Positions 56,382 to 64,000 of a stretch of DNA of 64,000 nucleotides are shown here, one piece after another; position 1 is the first letter of the stretch, and every line of letters begins with the position of its first letter. Below the pieces are notes generated by a model. The model was not told the DNA's origin, ran no database searches, and was given only the letters and a program-made list of their open reading frames with translations. The stretch lies in NCBI GenBank assembly GCA_016783145.1, contig JADHXD010000002.1, positions 19,646 through 83,645 on the forward strand, read 5' to 3'. Source of the stretch: Anaerolineae bacterium (GTDB taxonomy: Bacteria > Chloroflexota > Anaerolineae > JAFGEY01). A program made the translations under genes and the position numbers.

Positions 56382-58765
56382 CGCCCGATGCGCACCTTTC
56401 CCAACACCACCCTGTCGATCGACAGTACGCGCCCGTCAGAGTCGATCGTGCGCAAGAGCCTCAGCGTTTCCGGCGTCTCCCGGCAGTAGACCCGGAGCAC
56501 CAGGTCATACCCGCCGGGAGGCGCATCAAGACCAATGCTCAGTTCACGCTCATCCTCGACCTGCTGTCCCAGATACCACCCCGATGTATCCGTGTTCCCA
56601 GGCCAGCTATCCCACTGCGCTGCCTTGCGCCCATCGACATCCACCACCTGCGCCGATACGGTGTACGGCTCCTCCAGCAGCGACAGACTCTCCCAGTAGG
56701 TCACCAGGTAGATCGATTCGCCTGGCGCGGCCGTGCGCCCATCCACCTCCCACCCCACCAACGCCATCTTGTCCTCAAAGTTGATGCGGACCGAGTTGGG
56801 CAGATCGCCCGGGCGCGGTTCGACGCGCAGCGGCTGGAAGCGCAAGCCATTCGCCACGACCTCTACCCCTTCGCCCTGCTCGATGACAATCGGCGGGCGC
56901 TCGCCATTCGCCACGTCATATAGGCCGACCTCCAACACGGCGTCGCTTGGCGCATAGACCGTCTCTGGCAGGTCAACCACGTACCGGTCGACCCAGCGTG
57001 TCCCAGGGTCCATGAGACTCGTCGCCATCAAACCCTCTCCCGGGTACCGGTCGCGGACAGCCACAGGTACCTCCAGCTCGAGGTCAAGGATGTGGCTGAA
57101 TATGCTCCAGTTGCGGTCCATCTCTCCCAGCGACTCCCAATACAGCGCAAAGCGGAAGGACTCACCTGGTCTGGCAGACACGTTATCCACGTCATAGCCC
57201 AGCAGCCTGAGCTGCCCTCCCATATTGGCCCGAAGCACGTGGCTTGGCGCCGGATCGACGCCTGCCGGCAGCACAGGTGCGCGATACGCCGGTGCGATCA
57301 CGCCAAAGGGCGACCACGCGGCGACGGCCAACATGAACGCCCCCACGGCGCAAGGCAGCACGTTCGCCCAGCGCCGGGGCATAAGCTGGCTCAATCCAAC
57401 CGCCATCCAGGTGGACCAGGCAGAGATCGCCGAGAATACCAGCCGACCCTGCGAAGACCAGGTTCTCCTCGCCCACACTGCCCACAGGGCAAAGGCAATG
57501 GCCGGCCACAGGAACACCAGCAAAAGCTGCACGTCATGCGGTTCCAGGCCACTCCGCGACCTTGCTCTGGCGCGCGACAAGATCCCCTCCACGACCCGCC
57601 TGCCTATCCCCACAACAAGGCCCGCGACAGAGACCAGTAACGCGCCGTTCAAAGCCGCGTATATCCACCCCGGCAGTGGTAGGTTCACACCACCAAACAG
57701 GCCCCAGTAGGCCATCATAAAGCCCTGCCGCTCGCCCCACAGTTGTCGGAGCGTAGCTGGCGGAACGCGATAGCCCAGGATGAGGATGAAACGCTCAATG
57801 CCCGCCCAATCGCCGTCGTAGAGGATCGCGTTGCGTAGGAACCACCAGCCAGCGATCAGGATCACCAGTCCGCCCGTAACAAACCCGCCGACGAGCAGGT
57901 GCCATCGCGACCGCTGCCTCCGGGCCACGTACGTCACAGCGAGTGCTGTGACCAACAGCAGACCCATGGACTGAGACTTGGTCAGGACCCCAAGGCCGAG
58001 AGTGATCCCCAGGACAGCGGCATCTCTCCACCATACCCGTCTCGGCAGAGCGTCCTGCTGACTGTGGTGTCTCACCAGCCGCACCAGCAGCCATATCGCG
58101 GCTGCACTGGTCAGCATCGCGAGGTTGTCGTTGTTGACGGACCCGGTGATAAAACAGAACATCGGGTTAGAGGCCGTGATCGCCGCAGCCGCGATCGCCA
58201 GACCTGCGCGATCAGGCCACAGCTCAAGCACGAGCCGATGGGTCAGGTAGACAGCCCCCGCCCCCATCAACACAGATGCAAAGCGGACCACGTGGATCGC
58301 CAGGACGGTCCCGCGCCAGGGAACTCCCTCCGTCGGGCGATGAATGATCAGGTTCGTATTGCCATCCTCACGGATGATCCCGTTGTCGGCGTGAGGATTC
58401 TCCCAGCGAACGTGGTCAGCGTCAGAGGTGTCGATCCAGAAGGTCAGCGCCGCACTCAAGAGATAGTACAGTGGGGCCTGGCTGCCCTCCTGCCGCCAAG
58501 GCGTCTCGACGCCTGGCTCCTGGACCGGCAGTGACCCATGGTCGGCGACGTACTTTACCATCGGATAGTGCCACAGCTCGTCAGACGCTTCCATGATCGG
58601 CGTGACGATGCTGTACGTGCTTGCCACAAGCGTATAGAGTCCGAGCAAAATGGATATGCGAACCTTACCAGCCAATGGCTTGCTCCAGTATGCAGAGGCC
58701 TTTGCTGCGAGGCTTACCGCGGCACGTGCACCAACCCGCCAGAGCGCTGCATTCCCATTTCTCAA
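56378..58765 (-). CDS. GT-C type membrane protein (DUF2142-like) with two beta modules
   Basis: The 795-residue protein is a paralogue of the 764-residue one downstream. Shared features are MEASDELWHYPMVKYVADH in the first loop, RQEGSQAPLYYLL, the two-gene-shared GSVNNDNLAMLTSAAAIWLLVRL, and about ten helices to residue about 480. Two outer beta modules follow (SFRFALYWESLG..LEVGLYDVANG and SIYLVTYWESLS..YDLVLRVYCRE). It likely transfers a sugar from a polyprenyl phosphate. Its start overlaps the thiN stop (ATGA). Confidence 0.82.
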   Translation of the reverse strand: MRNGNAALWRVGARAAVSLAAKASAYWSKPLAGKVRISILLGLYTLVASTYSIVTPIMEASDELWHYPMVKYVADHGSLPVQEPGVETPWRQEGSQAPLYYLLSAALTFWIDTSDADHVRWENPHADNGIIREDGNTNLIIHRPTEGVPWRGTVLAIHVVRFASVLMGAGAVYLTHRLVLELWPDRAGLAIAAAAITASNPMFCFITGSVNNDNLAMLTSAAAIWLLVRLVRHHSQQDALPRRVWWRDAAVLGITLGLGVLTKSQSMGLLLVTALAVTYVARRQRSRWHLLVGGFVTGGLVILIAGWWFLRNAILYDGDWAGIERFILILGYRVPPATLRQLWGERQGFMMAYWGLFGGVNLPLPGWIYAALNGALLVSVAGLVVGIGRRVVEGILSRARARSRSGLEPHDVQLLLVFLWPAIAFALWAVWARRTWSSQGRLVFSAISAWSTWMAVGLSQLMPRRWANVLPCAVGAFMLAVAAWSPFGVIAPAYRAPVLPAGVDPAPSHVLRANMGGQLRLLGYDVDNVSARPGESFRFALYWESLGEMDRNWSIFSHILDLELEVPVAVRDRYPGEGLMATSLMDPGTRWVDRYVVDLPETVYAPSDAVLEVGLYDVANGERPPIVIEQGEGVEVVANGLRFQPLRVEPRPGDLPNSVRINFEDKMALVGWEVDGRTAAPGESIYLVTYWESLSLLEEPYTVSAQVVDVDGRKAAQWDSWPGNTDTSGWYLGQQVEDERELSIGLDAPPGGYDLVLRVYCRETPETLRLLRTIDSDGRVLSIDRVVLGKVRIGR

Positions 58766-59406
58766 GGCCGCGAGCAGCGAGTGTGGACCGCCAACAGCAA
58801 CCCCGACCGCAGACGCACGACCGGATCCGGGGAGACAAAGACATTGCTGATTCCCCGTGCCGGCCCGAGGCAGAGTCTCTCATTCCGGAGTGGGTATCGC
58901 AACCCAGCGGTGACGATGCCACTCGCGTGTCCGCCGATGGGCAACAGCGACAGCAAGTCTCCAGGGTCCCCGTACAGAGTGAGTTCCCGGCGGATGAGCG
59001 TGATCTCTTGCCTGCCAGACACCATGCGAACGGCGACCCCCGCCAACCCAGGATGAGCCAGGAGCAGCACGTTCCCAAGCTCGTGGTCGATGCGACCTCC
59101 CCAGGCCCCAAGGACGGTGACCTGTGTCGCACCCCTTTCTACGGCGTACAACAGGGCCAGCTCAAGATCGGTCTCATCCTTGGCCGCTGGGAAAGCCAGA
59201 AACTCCGTGCCGACCGCCCCCAGCTCGTCATGCAGGTCTTGATCAAGGGAATCCATGTCCCCTACCACGACGTCTGGACGCACGCCCAGCGCGTGTGCGT
59301 GACGTGTGCCCCCGTCGGCGCACAGCACAAGGTCGCACGGAGCCAGGTAGTGCCGAATGCTCTCCGGGTTGTCGATCGTTCCGTTGGCAAAGATCACAAC
59401 GTGCAT
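58762..59406 (-). CDS. thiN: Thiamine pyrophosphokinase
   Basis: This 214-residue enzyme makes thiamine diphosphate from thiamine and ATP. The signature runs are FANGTIDNPES, CADGGTRHAHALGVRPDVVVGDMDS (Asp-rich metal and ATP site), the FPAAKDETDLELAL segment and LGAWGGRIDHELGNVLLL. The length is normal. The ATG at 59406 begins the conserved part; the frame to 59496 crosses the preceding terminator. It is coupled to the GT-C gene downstream by an ATGA overlap, an odd partner for a cofactor gene. Confidence 0.93.
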   Translation of the reverse strand: MHVVIFANGTIDNPESIRHYLAPCDLVLCADGGTRHAHALGVRPDVVVGDMDSLDQDLHDELGAVGTEFLAFPAAKDETDLELALLYAVERGATQVTVLGAWGGRIDHELGNVLLLAHPGLAGVAVRMVSGRQEITLIRRELTLYGDPGDLLSLLPIGGHASGIVTAGLRYPLRNERLCLGPARGISNVFVSPDPVVRLRSGLLLAVHTRCSRP

Positions 59407-59440
59407 CGTGGCATCCCTGTCTGGTGGAGCATGGTGGGCC

Positions 59441-59480
59441 AAAAACAAGAGACCCGTCCTTGCGAGTGCGAACGGGTCTC
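59441..59480 (-). terminator. Intrinsic terminator between the Cys-rich gene and thiN
   Basis: On the minus strand GAGACCCGT and ACGGGTCTC form a 9-bp stem with a 14-nt loop, then a T-rich run with five T (59445-59441). It lies 18 nt past the stop of the upstream gene and 34 nt before thiN, so thiN needs readthrough or its own promoter. Confidence 0.7.
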
Positions 59481-59498
59481 CTGGACTGGACCACACTC

Positions 59499-59876
59499 TC
59501 AGTCCGTGGGCACAGTCTCTGGTGCATCGTGCCGTGGCTTCTCCTGCAGAGCCAGTTCGTGTTCGGCCAGGTACTCTGCCAGTTCCCTCTTTGCTTCCCC
59601 AAACCTGCGCAGAAGGAGCTTGTCACTCCCCTTGAACGCGTTGATTGCTCGCCTTGCACAGGTGCAGCATCCCAAGGAAGCCTTATAGCTATCCAGGTCG
59701 CAGTTGAGACAGCCGGTCAGCTTGATCATCATGAGCGCAAAGGCCAGGCTGTCCCTGTGATCATCGGGCAGGTCAGCGATCTGCGCGACCAAGTTCTGCC
59801 ACTCCGGTCCCCTCATCAGCTTCAAGGTGGCCACACATCGGTGTGGGAACAGGATCTCACTTCGTGGATACATCAT
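59499..59876 (-). CDS. Small Cys-containing protein of unknown function
   Basis: This 125-residue protein has a central run LAFALMMIKLTGCLNCDLDSYKASLGCCTCARRAINAFKGSD. The Cys arrangement (CxxC, then CCxC) suggests a metal site. The C-terminus is charged and helical. GGGAG 9 nt upstream supports the ATG at 59876; the longer frame (to 59987) crosses the promoter. I do not recognise a family. It is a single-gene unit with its own promoter and terminator. Confidence 0.65.
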   Translation of the reverse strand: MMYPRSEILFPHRCVATLKLMRGPEWQNLVAQIADLPDDHRDSLAFALMMIKLTGCLNCDLDSYKASLGCCTCARRAINAFKGSDKLLLRRFGEAKRELAEYLAEHELALQEKPRHDAPETVPTD

Positions 59877-59958
59877 GCTCACGGGCTCCCATTCTGGCTC
59901 ACAACATGCGCGAATATCTGTGCCGAGCAACCGACCACAGGCACTCTGATACGGGACA

Positions 59959-59987
59959 AGCATATCATGAAGGGTACCTTTTGTCAA
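59959..59987 (-). promoter_or_regulatory. Promoter of the small Cys-containing gene
   Basis: Minus-strand TTGACA (59987-59982) and TATGCT (59964-59959) have a 17-bp spacer, about 83 nt before the ATG. Confidence 0.65.
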
Positions 59988-60161
59988 GACTTTGGCCGAC
60001 CCCGTTCACCGGGGGGCCTGGGTCGCCAGGATCTACGCACCCGGCCTCTGGGAGGAGTACCTGCCCGCGTCACACAACGCTCATCCGAGTCCTGACCTCT
60101 ACCTGGCGCCCAGGTGTCTGCGTCGCCGCATCAAGCTCAGGAAAGCAGGGCCAGCCGCGCG

Positions 60162-60706
60162 CTAGGACTTCTGCTCAGAACTGCACGCCCCCACGGCGGG
60201 GCTCGATGTCACGATTTCCGACACGTCGATCACGTACATCTGACGTTCTCCCTCGTGGATGGAATCGATGCATACCTGATGCCCGTTCCGGCTCCACCTC
60301 GGGTGCAGATCGCAGCGAATCTCCCCCCCTATCTGGGGCGACGAGTAGAAGCGTCCAACGTTGAACCAGGTGTTCGTATCAGGATGGTACAAAATGAGCG
60401 TTCTCTCCCGTTGAACGCGATCTCTCGATCGTACGACGGCGGCAGCCACTGGAGCAAGGTGCCCTGCTGCCAGTTCCAGGCTGCGGTCTCTGCGAGTGGC
60501 TGCCAGCGGCAGCCGTTCCCTGGATGCACTCTGCCGATGACCGCGACGTCCTCTGGAGTGGGCGGTCGGTCCCTAAAGGACACGCGTAGGGCAAGCATCG
60601 TCCTTTCCGGCGCGTCCCACGGAGACTTGTCATAGTGGCCAAAGAAATGCCTGTACGGCCCTGTGGTGATCTTTTGGACAGGGCAGTAGACGTCCTGGAA
60701 GGGCAT
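60162..60706 (-). pseudogene. Internally deleted oligogalacturonate lyase-like gene
   Basis: The start (ATG 60706 with AGGAGG 6 nt upstream) is intact and encodes FFGHYDKSPWDA, LALRVSFRDRPPTPEDVAVIG and ETAAWNWQQGTLLQWLP, the first strands of a beta-propeller related to oligogalacturonate lyase. Near 60400 the frame changes, and a different frame continues with NTWFNVGRFYSSPQ, IRCDLHPRW and SIHEGERQMYVIDVSE, the end of the same family. The total is about 180 codons against roughly 400 in the family, so about 200 codons in the middle are gone. Confidence 0.65.
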
Positions 60707-60756
60707 GGAATGCCTCCTGATCATCTTGACACACTGTACATCCCCTACTCCTCGCC

Positions 60757-62109
60757 TCAAGCCTGTCTGCCAGGGAACACTGGCTCGGGCTCCTGTGCGG
60801 GGCCTCCCATCGCTGTAGGCAGTCGCCACACAGACTGTCCAGGGCGATCGCAGAAGTAGAGTCGAGACTCGGACGGCTGCCGGGCGTGCCCGTCCGCCCA
60901 AAACGCATAGAACCCTGGATGGGCACCCACAGGCCGGCGCGCGTAGGTGTGGTTGTGGGCGCTGCCGTGTGTGATCTGCCGTTCCCGCGTCCAGGTACGG
61001 CCTTGGTCGCTCGACAGCCACACGGCCATCTCTCCACCGGGGTTGTAGCGCTGCGGCCCGGCCTCTGTCGGCCCGATGATCCGCCAAAGCCCCCCCTGCT
61101 CCACGTGCAGACAGCCCGTGTCATAGTTGCTGTCCGATTGGATGGTACCCCGGATGTCCCACTGTTCGCCTGTCCACCGCGCGGTCATCCAGCGTCGTGG
61201 GCCGTTCCGCGGACCAGACTCGTAGCCGCTGCTCAGGATGTAGAGAACCACAGGGTTGCCGTCGGCATCATAGTTCAGGTCCTTCAGGTATACCAACTGC
61301 CCTTCCGCTGCATAGTCACGCACCAAGGCAGGATTCTCTGCGTCCTCAAGGGGCGTGCGCACGGGTTCCCCCTGCGCATTGCGCCACGTGTTACCCCGGT
61401 CATCTGTCTCCAGGTAGTAGAGGTTGGTACGGCAGTTCAGTCCGCCTGGGTCTGGGTGCATGTTGAACGCGGTTCCGACACGGCGCCCGCGAGCCCAACT
61501 GACCTGGTAATGCCCTCGGGCCACCCGCGCCAGGGGCTGAGGTCGTGTCCAGGACAGGCCATCCTCGCTGTTCATCCAGTGTAGGAATCGCCTGCCGTCG
61601 ATGTACCGGGTGTGGAGAAAGCAGAATCCGTGCCCTTTGCAGAACCACGGCTGAGGGTAGGAGAAATTGGTTTCCGCGATCGTTCGGAAGGCACCGATCT
61701 CGTAGGGTTGCTCGCTTTGGAAGATGTATGACGGTCGGGCTGTCCCGTGAGAGCTGGCAAAGACCCAGACATATCCATCACTGTCCAGCATCAACACCGG
61801 GTTGTCGTGAGCATCCTCTGTGCCTTTATCCAGCAAGACGACCGGCTGAGGCAAAGTCCCGGTACGGTGGTCGTAGTATGACACCATTTCCAAGAGTCGC
61901 TGCTCCCCGGGAACGGTACCCCCATAGCAGAAAAAGGTCTTTCCCACCTCGGGGGCATAGTACGCCATCGGAATATGCTTCGCGCAGTAAGTTCCCAGGC
62001 CGCCGCTGTACTTGAACGCGTATTCGTCGGCCGACGGCTGGTTATAGTACCAGATCCCATGGTAGCCATCCATCCTCGGCAGCGTCTGCGCAGACTGAAG
62101 CACGCCCAT
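60757..62109 (-). CDS. BNR-repeat (sialidase-like) propeller protein
   Basis: This 450-residue protein is a six-bladed propeller of the BNR-4 type. It opens with MDGYHGIWYYNQPS and FFCYGGTV, and has recurring Asp-box-like turns (SEDGLSWTRPQ, DDRGNTWRN, SSDQGRTWTRE). There is no signal peptide. Catalytic residues of sialidases cannot be placed with confidence. Neighbours (a decayed oligogalacturonate lyase-like gene) suggest a plant or microbial polysaccharide breakdown locus. GGAGAG 6 nt upstream supports the ATG at 62109; the longer frame lacks similarity. Confidence 0.82.
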   Translation of the reverse strand: MGVLQSAQTLPRMDGYHGIWYYNQPSADEYAFKYSGGLGTYCAKHIPMAYYAPEVGKTFFCYGGTVPGEQRLLEMVSYYDHRTGTLPQPVVLLDKGTEDAHDNPVLMLDSDGYVWVFASSHGTARPSYIFQSEQPYEIGAFRTIAETNFSYPQPWFCKGHGFCFLHTRYIDGRRFLHWMNSEDGLSWTRPQPLARVARGHYQVSWARGRRVGTAFNMHPDPGGLNCRTNLYYLETDDRGNTWRNAQGEPVRTPLEDAENPALVRDYAAEGQLVYLKDLNYDADGNPVVLYILSSGYESGPRNGPRRWMTARWTGEQWDIRGTIQSDSNYDTGCLHVEQGGLWRIIGPTEAGPQRYNPGGEMAVWLSSDQGRTWTRERQITHGSAHNHTYARRPVGAHPGFYAFWADGHARQPSESRLYFCDRPGQSVWRLPTAMGGPAQEPEPVFPGRQA

Positions 62110-62288
62110 CGCTCTCTCCTTCTCCAGGGTCTGAAACGGACCTCTTGTAGGACGCGAGGCCAAACCCACGGTCGCCCGATCCACGGCCCACTCGCGCACG
62201 CGTCGCGCCTCCAGCGGGTCCCGCCTTCGCACCTGCCGTGTCCAGGACAGGAATTGACAGGAAATGCCAAACAGTGTATGGTTTGTCA

Positions 62289-62316
62289 AGTATACTCAAG
62301 GGGCGCGAGAAGACAA
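62289..62316 (-). promoter_or_regulatory. Promoter of the BNR-repeat gene
   Basis: Minus-strand TTGTCT (62316-62311) and TATACT (62294-62289) have a 16-bp spacer. The leader would be about 170 nt. The rest of the 381-nt divergent gap to the cupin gene shows nothing further that I can support. Confidence 0.5.
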
Positions 62317-62490
62317 GCCCGCTGGGTTTGGCTGATCAAGCGCGAGCGCCGCCGTGCGAGGCATACCTCTCGTCCGGTTCGGTAACCGCATAGCCGCCCA
62401 AGCACAGGCCACAGGGCCGCGCCTGTCCGCCCCAGTCCCGACCAATACGGATCACTTCGGTGCCTCCGCCCTGTGCACGAGGAGAATGCC

Positions 62491-62784
62491 ATGATCATCA
62501 GAGGAAACGAGATCGAGGAACGTAATGGGCGCAAGCCCTACTCCCTTTCTGGACTCGAGGTCGTGGCCAGACACTTTGTCGTTCGGGTCACCACGCCTGG
62601 CAACCCCTTCGAACCACACCAGCACGAACAGCCGGAGCTTTGGTACATCGTGGAGGGTCAAGCCATAGTCAGCCTGGACGGCATCGTGCATTCGGTTGCG
62701 GGCGGGGATCTGATCGCCATCGAGCCCTGGACCGAACACGGCCTGCACACCGAAGGTCAGGCAGTCTGGATATGCCTGGGATAG
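62491..62784 (+). CDS. Small single-domain cupin
   Basis: The 97-residue product is one cupin barrel. Motif 1 is PHQHEQPELWYIVEG (two His and Glu metal ligands) and motif 2 is GDLIAIEPWTEHGL with the last His. Such small cupins bind a metal and are often sugar isomerases, epimerases or binding proteins. The specific role is unknown. GAGGAG 7 nt upstream supports the ATG at 62491. The nitrilase-family gene follows 24 nt later. Confidence 0.88.
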   Translation: MIIRGNEIEERNGRKPYSLSGLEVVARHFVVRVTTPGNPFEPHQHEQPELWYIVEGQAIVSLDGIVHSVAGGDLIAIEPWTEHGLHTEGQAVWICLG

Positions 62785-62808
62785 CGCTGATGCCAGGGGG
62801 ACGAGCAG

Positions 62809-63774
62809 ATGAGAGACATTCGCGTTGCTTCAGTTCAGTTCGAGCACGCGCCAGGCGACAAGCAGGCCAACCTGGAGCGAATCAGGCACTTTGTGGAACG
62901 GGCACACCGGCAGGGCGTCGAGATCATAGCCTTCCCCGAGTGCTGCATCACCGGGTACTGGCACCTACGGAAACTCTCGCGGGCGGCACTGACCGCATTG
63001 GCTGAACCGGTCTGTGGTGGCAGCGCATCACAGATCCTCCTTGCCCTGGCCCGGCACTACCAAATCACCATCGGCGCCGGGCTGGTAGAAGCCTCGGAAG
63101 ATGGCACCCTCTACAACACCTACGTCGTCGCCATGCCCAACGGGGATTGCCGCCGCCACCGCAAGCTGCACTGCTTTATCAGCGAGCACATGGCCTCCGG
63201 GTCAGAGTATACCGTATTTGACACCCCGCACGGATGTCGTGTCGGTGTCCTGACCTGCTATGACAACAACATCGGCGAAAATGTCCGTGTCACCGCCCTC
63301 CAGGGCGCAGAGATCCTCCTCGCGCCTCACCAGACAGGGGGGTGCGACTCTCCCGATCCGCACACCATGGGGCTCGTGGATCGCGCGCTGTGGGAGGATC
63401 GAGACAACAACCCCGAGGCGATCGAGACCGAGCTGCGCGGACTCAAGGGAAGGGGCTGGTTGATGCGCTGGCTGCCTGCCCGCGCGCACGACAACGGCGT
63501 GTTCCTGCTCTTTAGCAACGGCGTGGGCGTGGACGACGACGAGATCCGCACCGGCAACGCGATGATCCTCGACCCGTACGGGCGCATCCTGACCGAGACC
63601 TGGAAAGCGGGCGACGACATGGTCGTCGCTGACCTTGACGCCTCACTGCTCGAGGTCAGTACCGGCAACCGCTGGATCAAAACCCGGCGCCCCGAGCTGT
63701 ACGAGCCGTTGACCGTTCCGACAGGGTTGGAACAAGATACACGTACCGTCAGATTCGACAAGAAGGGTGTTTAG
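62809..63774 (+). CDS. Nitrilase/carbon-nitrogen hydrolase family protein
   Basis: The 321-residue protein has the nitrilase superfamily triad: Glu44 in AFPECCITG, Lys119 in RHRKLHCF and Cys150 in VLTCYDNN. The start DIRVASVQFEH is typical. Members hydrolyse amides or nitriles, for example N-carbamyl amino acids, omega-amides or beta-ureidopropionate; the substrate here is unknown. The length is normal. It shares a transcription unit with the cupin gene. Confidence 0.92.
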   Translation: MRDIRVASVQFEHAPGDKQANLERIRHFVERAHRQGVEIIAFPECCITGYWHLRKLSRAALTALAEPVCGGSASQILLALARHYQITIGAGLVEASEDGTLYNTYVVAMPNGDCRRHRKLHCFISEHMASGSEYTVFDTPHGCRVGVLTCYDNNIGENVRVTALQGAEILLAPHQTGGCDSPDPHTMGLVDRALWEDRDNNPEAIETELRGLKGRGWLMRWLPARAHDNGVFLLFSNGVGVDDDEIRTGNAMILDPYGRILTETWKAGDDMVVADLDASLLEVSTGNRWIKTRRPELYEPLTVPTGLEQDTRTVRFDKKGV

Positions 63775-63964
63775 GAACTCTAGACCACGCTACACCGTAT
63801 AGCCATTGGTGCTGGTTAGGAGAAATCACGAGGTTCACGCCAGCCTGGGCGGCGAGGCGAGGGCAAGGATCGAGGCGCTGCCGGGGCTGGCAGAATGGAG
63901 GGAGTCTACGAACAATAGGTCCTAGGTTTTTTGGAGCTTACCGCAAAGATGGAAGGAGACGAGC
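63775..63964. other. Intergenic stretch without a supported gene
   Basis: These 190 nt separate the nitrilase gene from the next start. A T-run (TTTTTT near 63930) is not preceded by a clear hairpin. I see no gene or promoter that I can support. Confidence 0.3.
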
Positions 63965-64000
63965 ATGAGCACAGAGATAACGATTATCCGCAAGCGGACA
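63965..64000 (+). CDS. Start of a further gene, cut by the window edge
   Basis: An ATG at 63965 preceded by AAGGAGACGAGC (good ribosome-binding site) opens a frame of 12 codons (MSTEITIIRKRT) to the window end. Too little is present to name the product. Confidence 0.6.
   Translation, partial: MSTEITIIRKRT

Overview
The window reads as a stretch of a Chloroflexota genome, most like an Anaerolineae-type bacterium. The evidence is moderately high G+C, Thr/Pro-rich linkers (TPTPTPEP type) joining SH3 and glycosidase modules in surface proteins, many GT-C, DUF2079 and YfhO membrane proteins, a T-box leader, and no outer-membrane genes. This placement is an inference from gene content. No rRNA or tRNA gene and no CRISPR array was found.

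Layout. 1-2094: the N-terminal 698 residues of a glycyl radical enzyme running off the left edge. 2324-5369: a NACHT NTPase with HEAT-like repeats, preceded by six 6-bp direct repeats spaced exactly 11 bp apart. 5370-12224: a polyprenol-phosphate mannosyltransferase and a GalT-like HIT protein, divergent from an alpha-glucan operon (glycogen-synthase-like GT, glgC, GH57). 12237-16134: dinG, a small membrane protein, a GNAT and rnhB. 16200-22064, minus strand: an HTH protein, a homocysteine methyltransferase, a rhodanese-like lipoprotein, an NapH-like Fe-S membrane protein, a 40-residue membrane protein, an M24 peptidase and a subtilase with a separate propeptide-like partner. 22450-27013: two surface glycosidase-like proteins.

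27018-30877 holds a candidate sphingolipid (ceramide-type) set: serine palmitoyltransferase-like enzyme, NAD-dependent epimerase/reductase and GNAT-fold acyltransferase. It is followed by a GH65 phosphorylase fused to beta-phosphoglucomutase. A minus-strand run (39658-33787) carries a flavin reductase, a GNAT, rtcA, rnz, a GT-C enzyme and a Cys-rich protein. A probable 6S RNA and a metallo-beta-lactamase protein follow on the plus strand. At 41018-45464 a sigma70 promoter and a T-box leader with an Ile (ATC) specifier precede alaX and a divergent ileS.

46420-48285 is a decayed IS256-family element that truncates an EamA transporter gene. 48337-59406 is a minus-strand run of large membrane proteins for surface glycan assembly (O-antigen-ligase-like, YfhO, GT-C, DUF2079, GT-C) led by thiN. 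59499-64000 holds a small Cys-rich protein, a deleted pseudogene, a BNR-repeat protein, a cupin, a nitrilase-family amidohydrolase and the first 12 codons of another gene.

Several genes are shorter than their longest open frame. Starts were chosen from Shine-Dalgarno position and from where family similarity begins. Promoters were called by eye as -35/-10 pairs with 16-17 bp spacing. Family names rest on recognised motifs, not on database searches.
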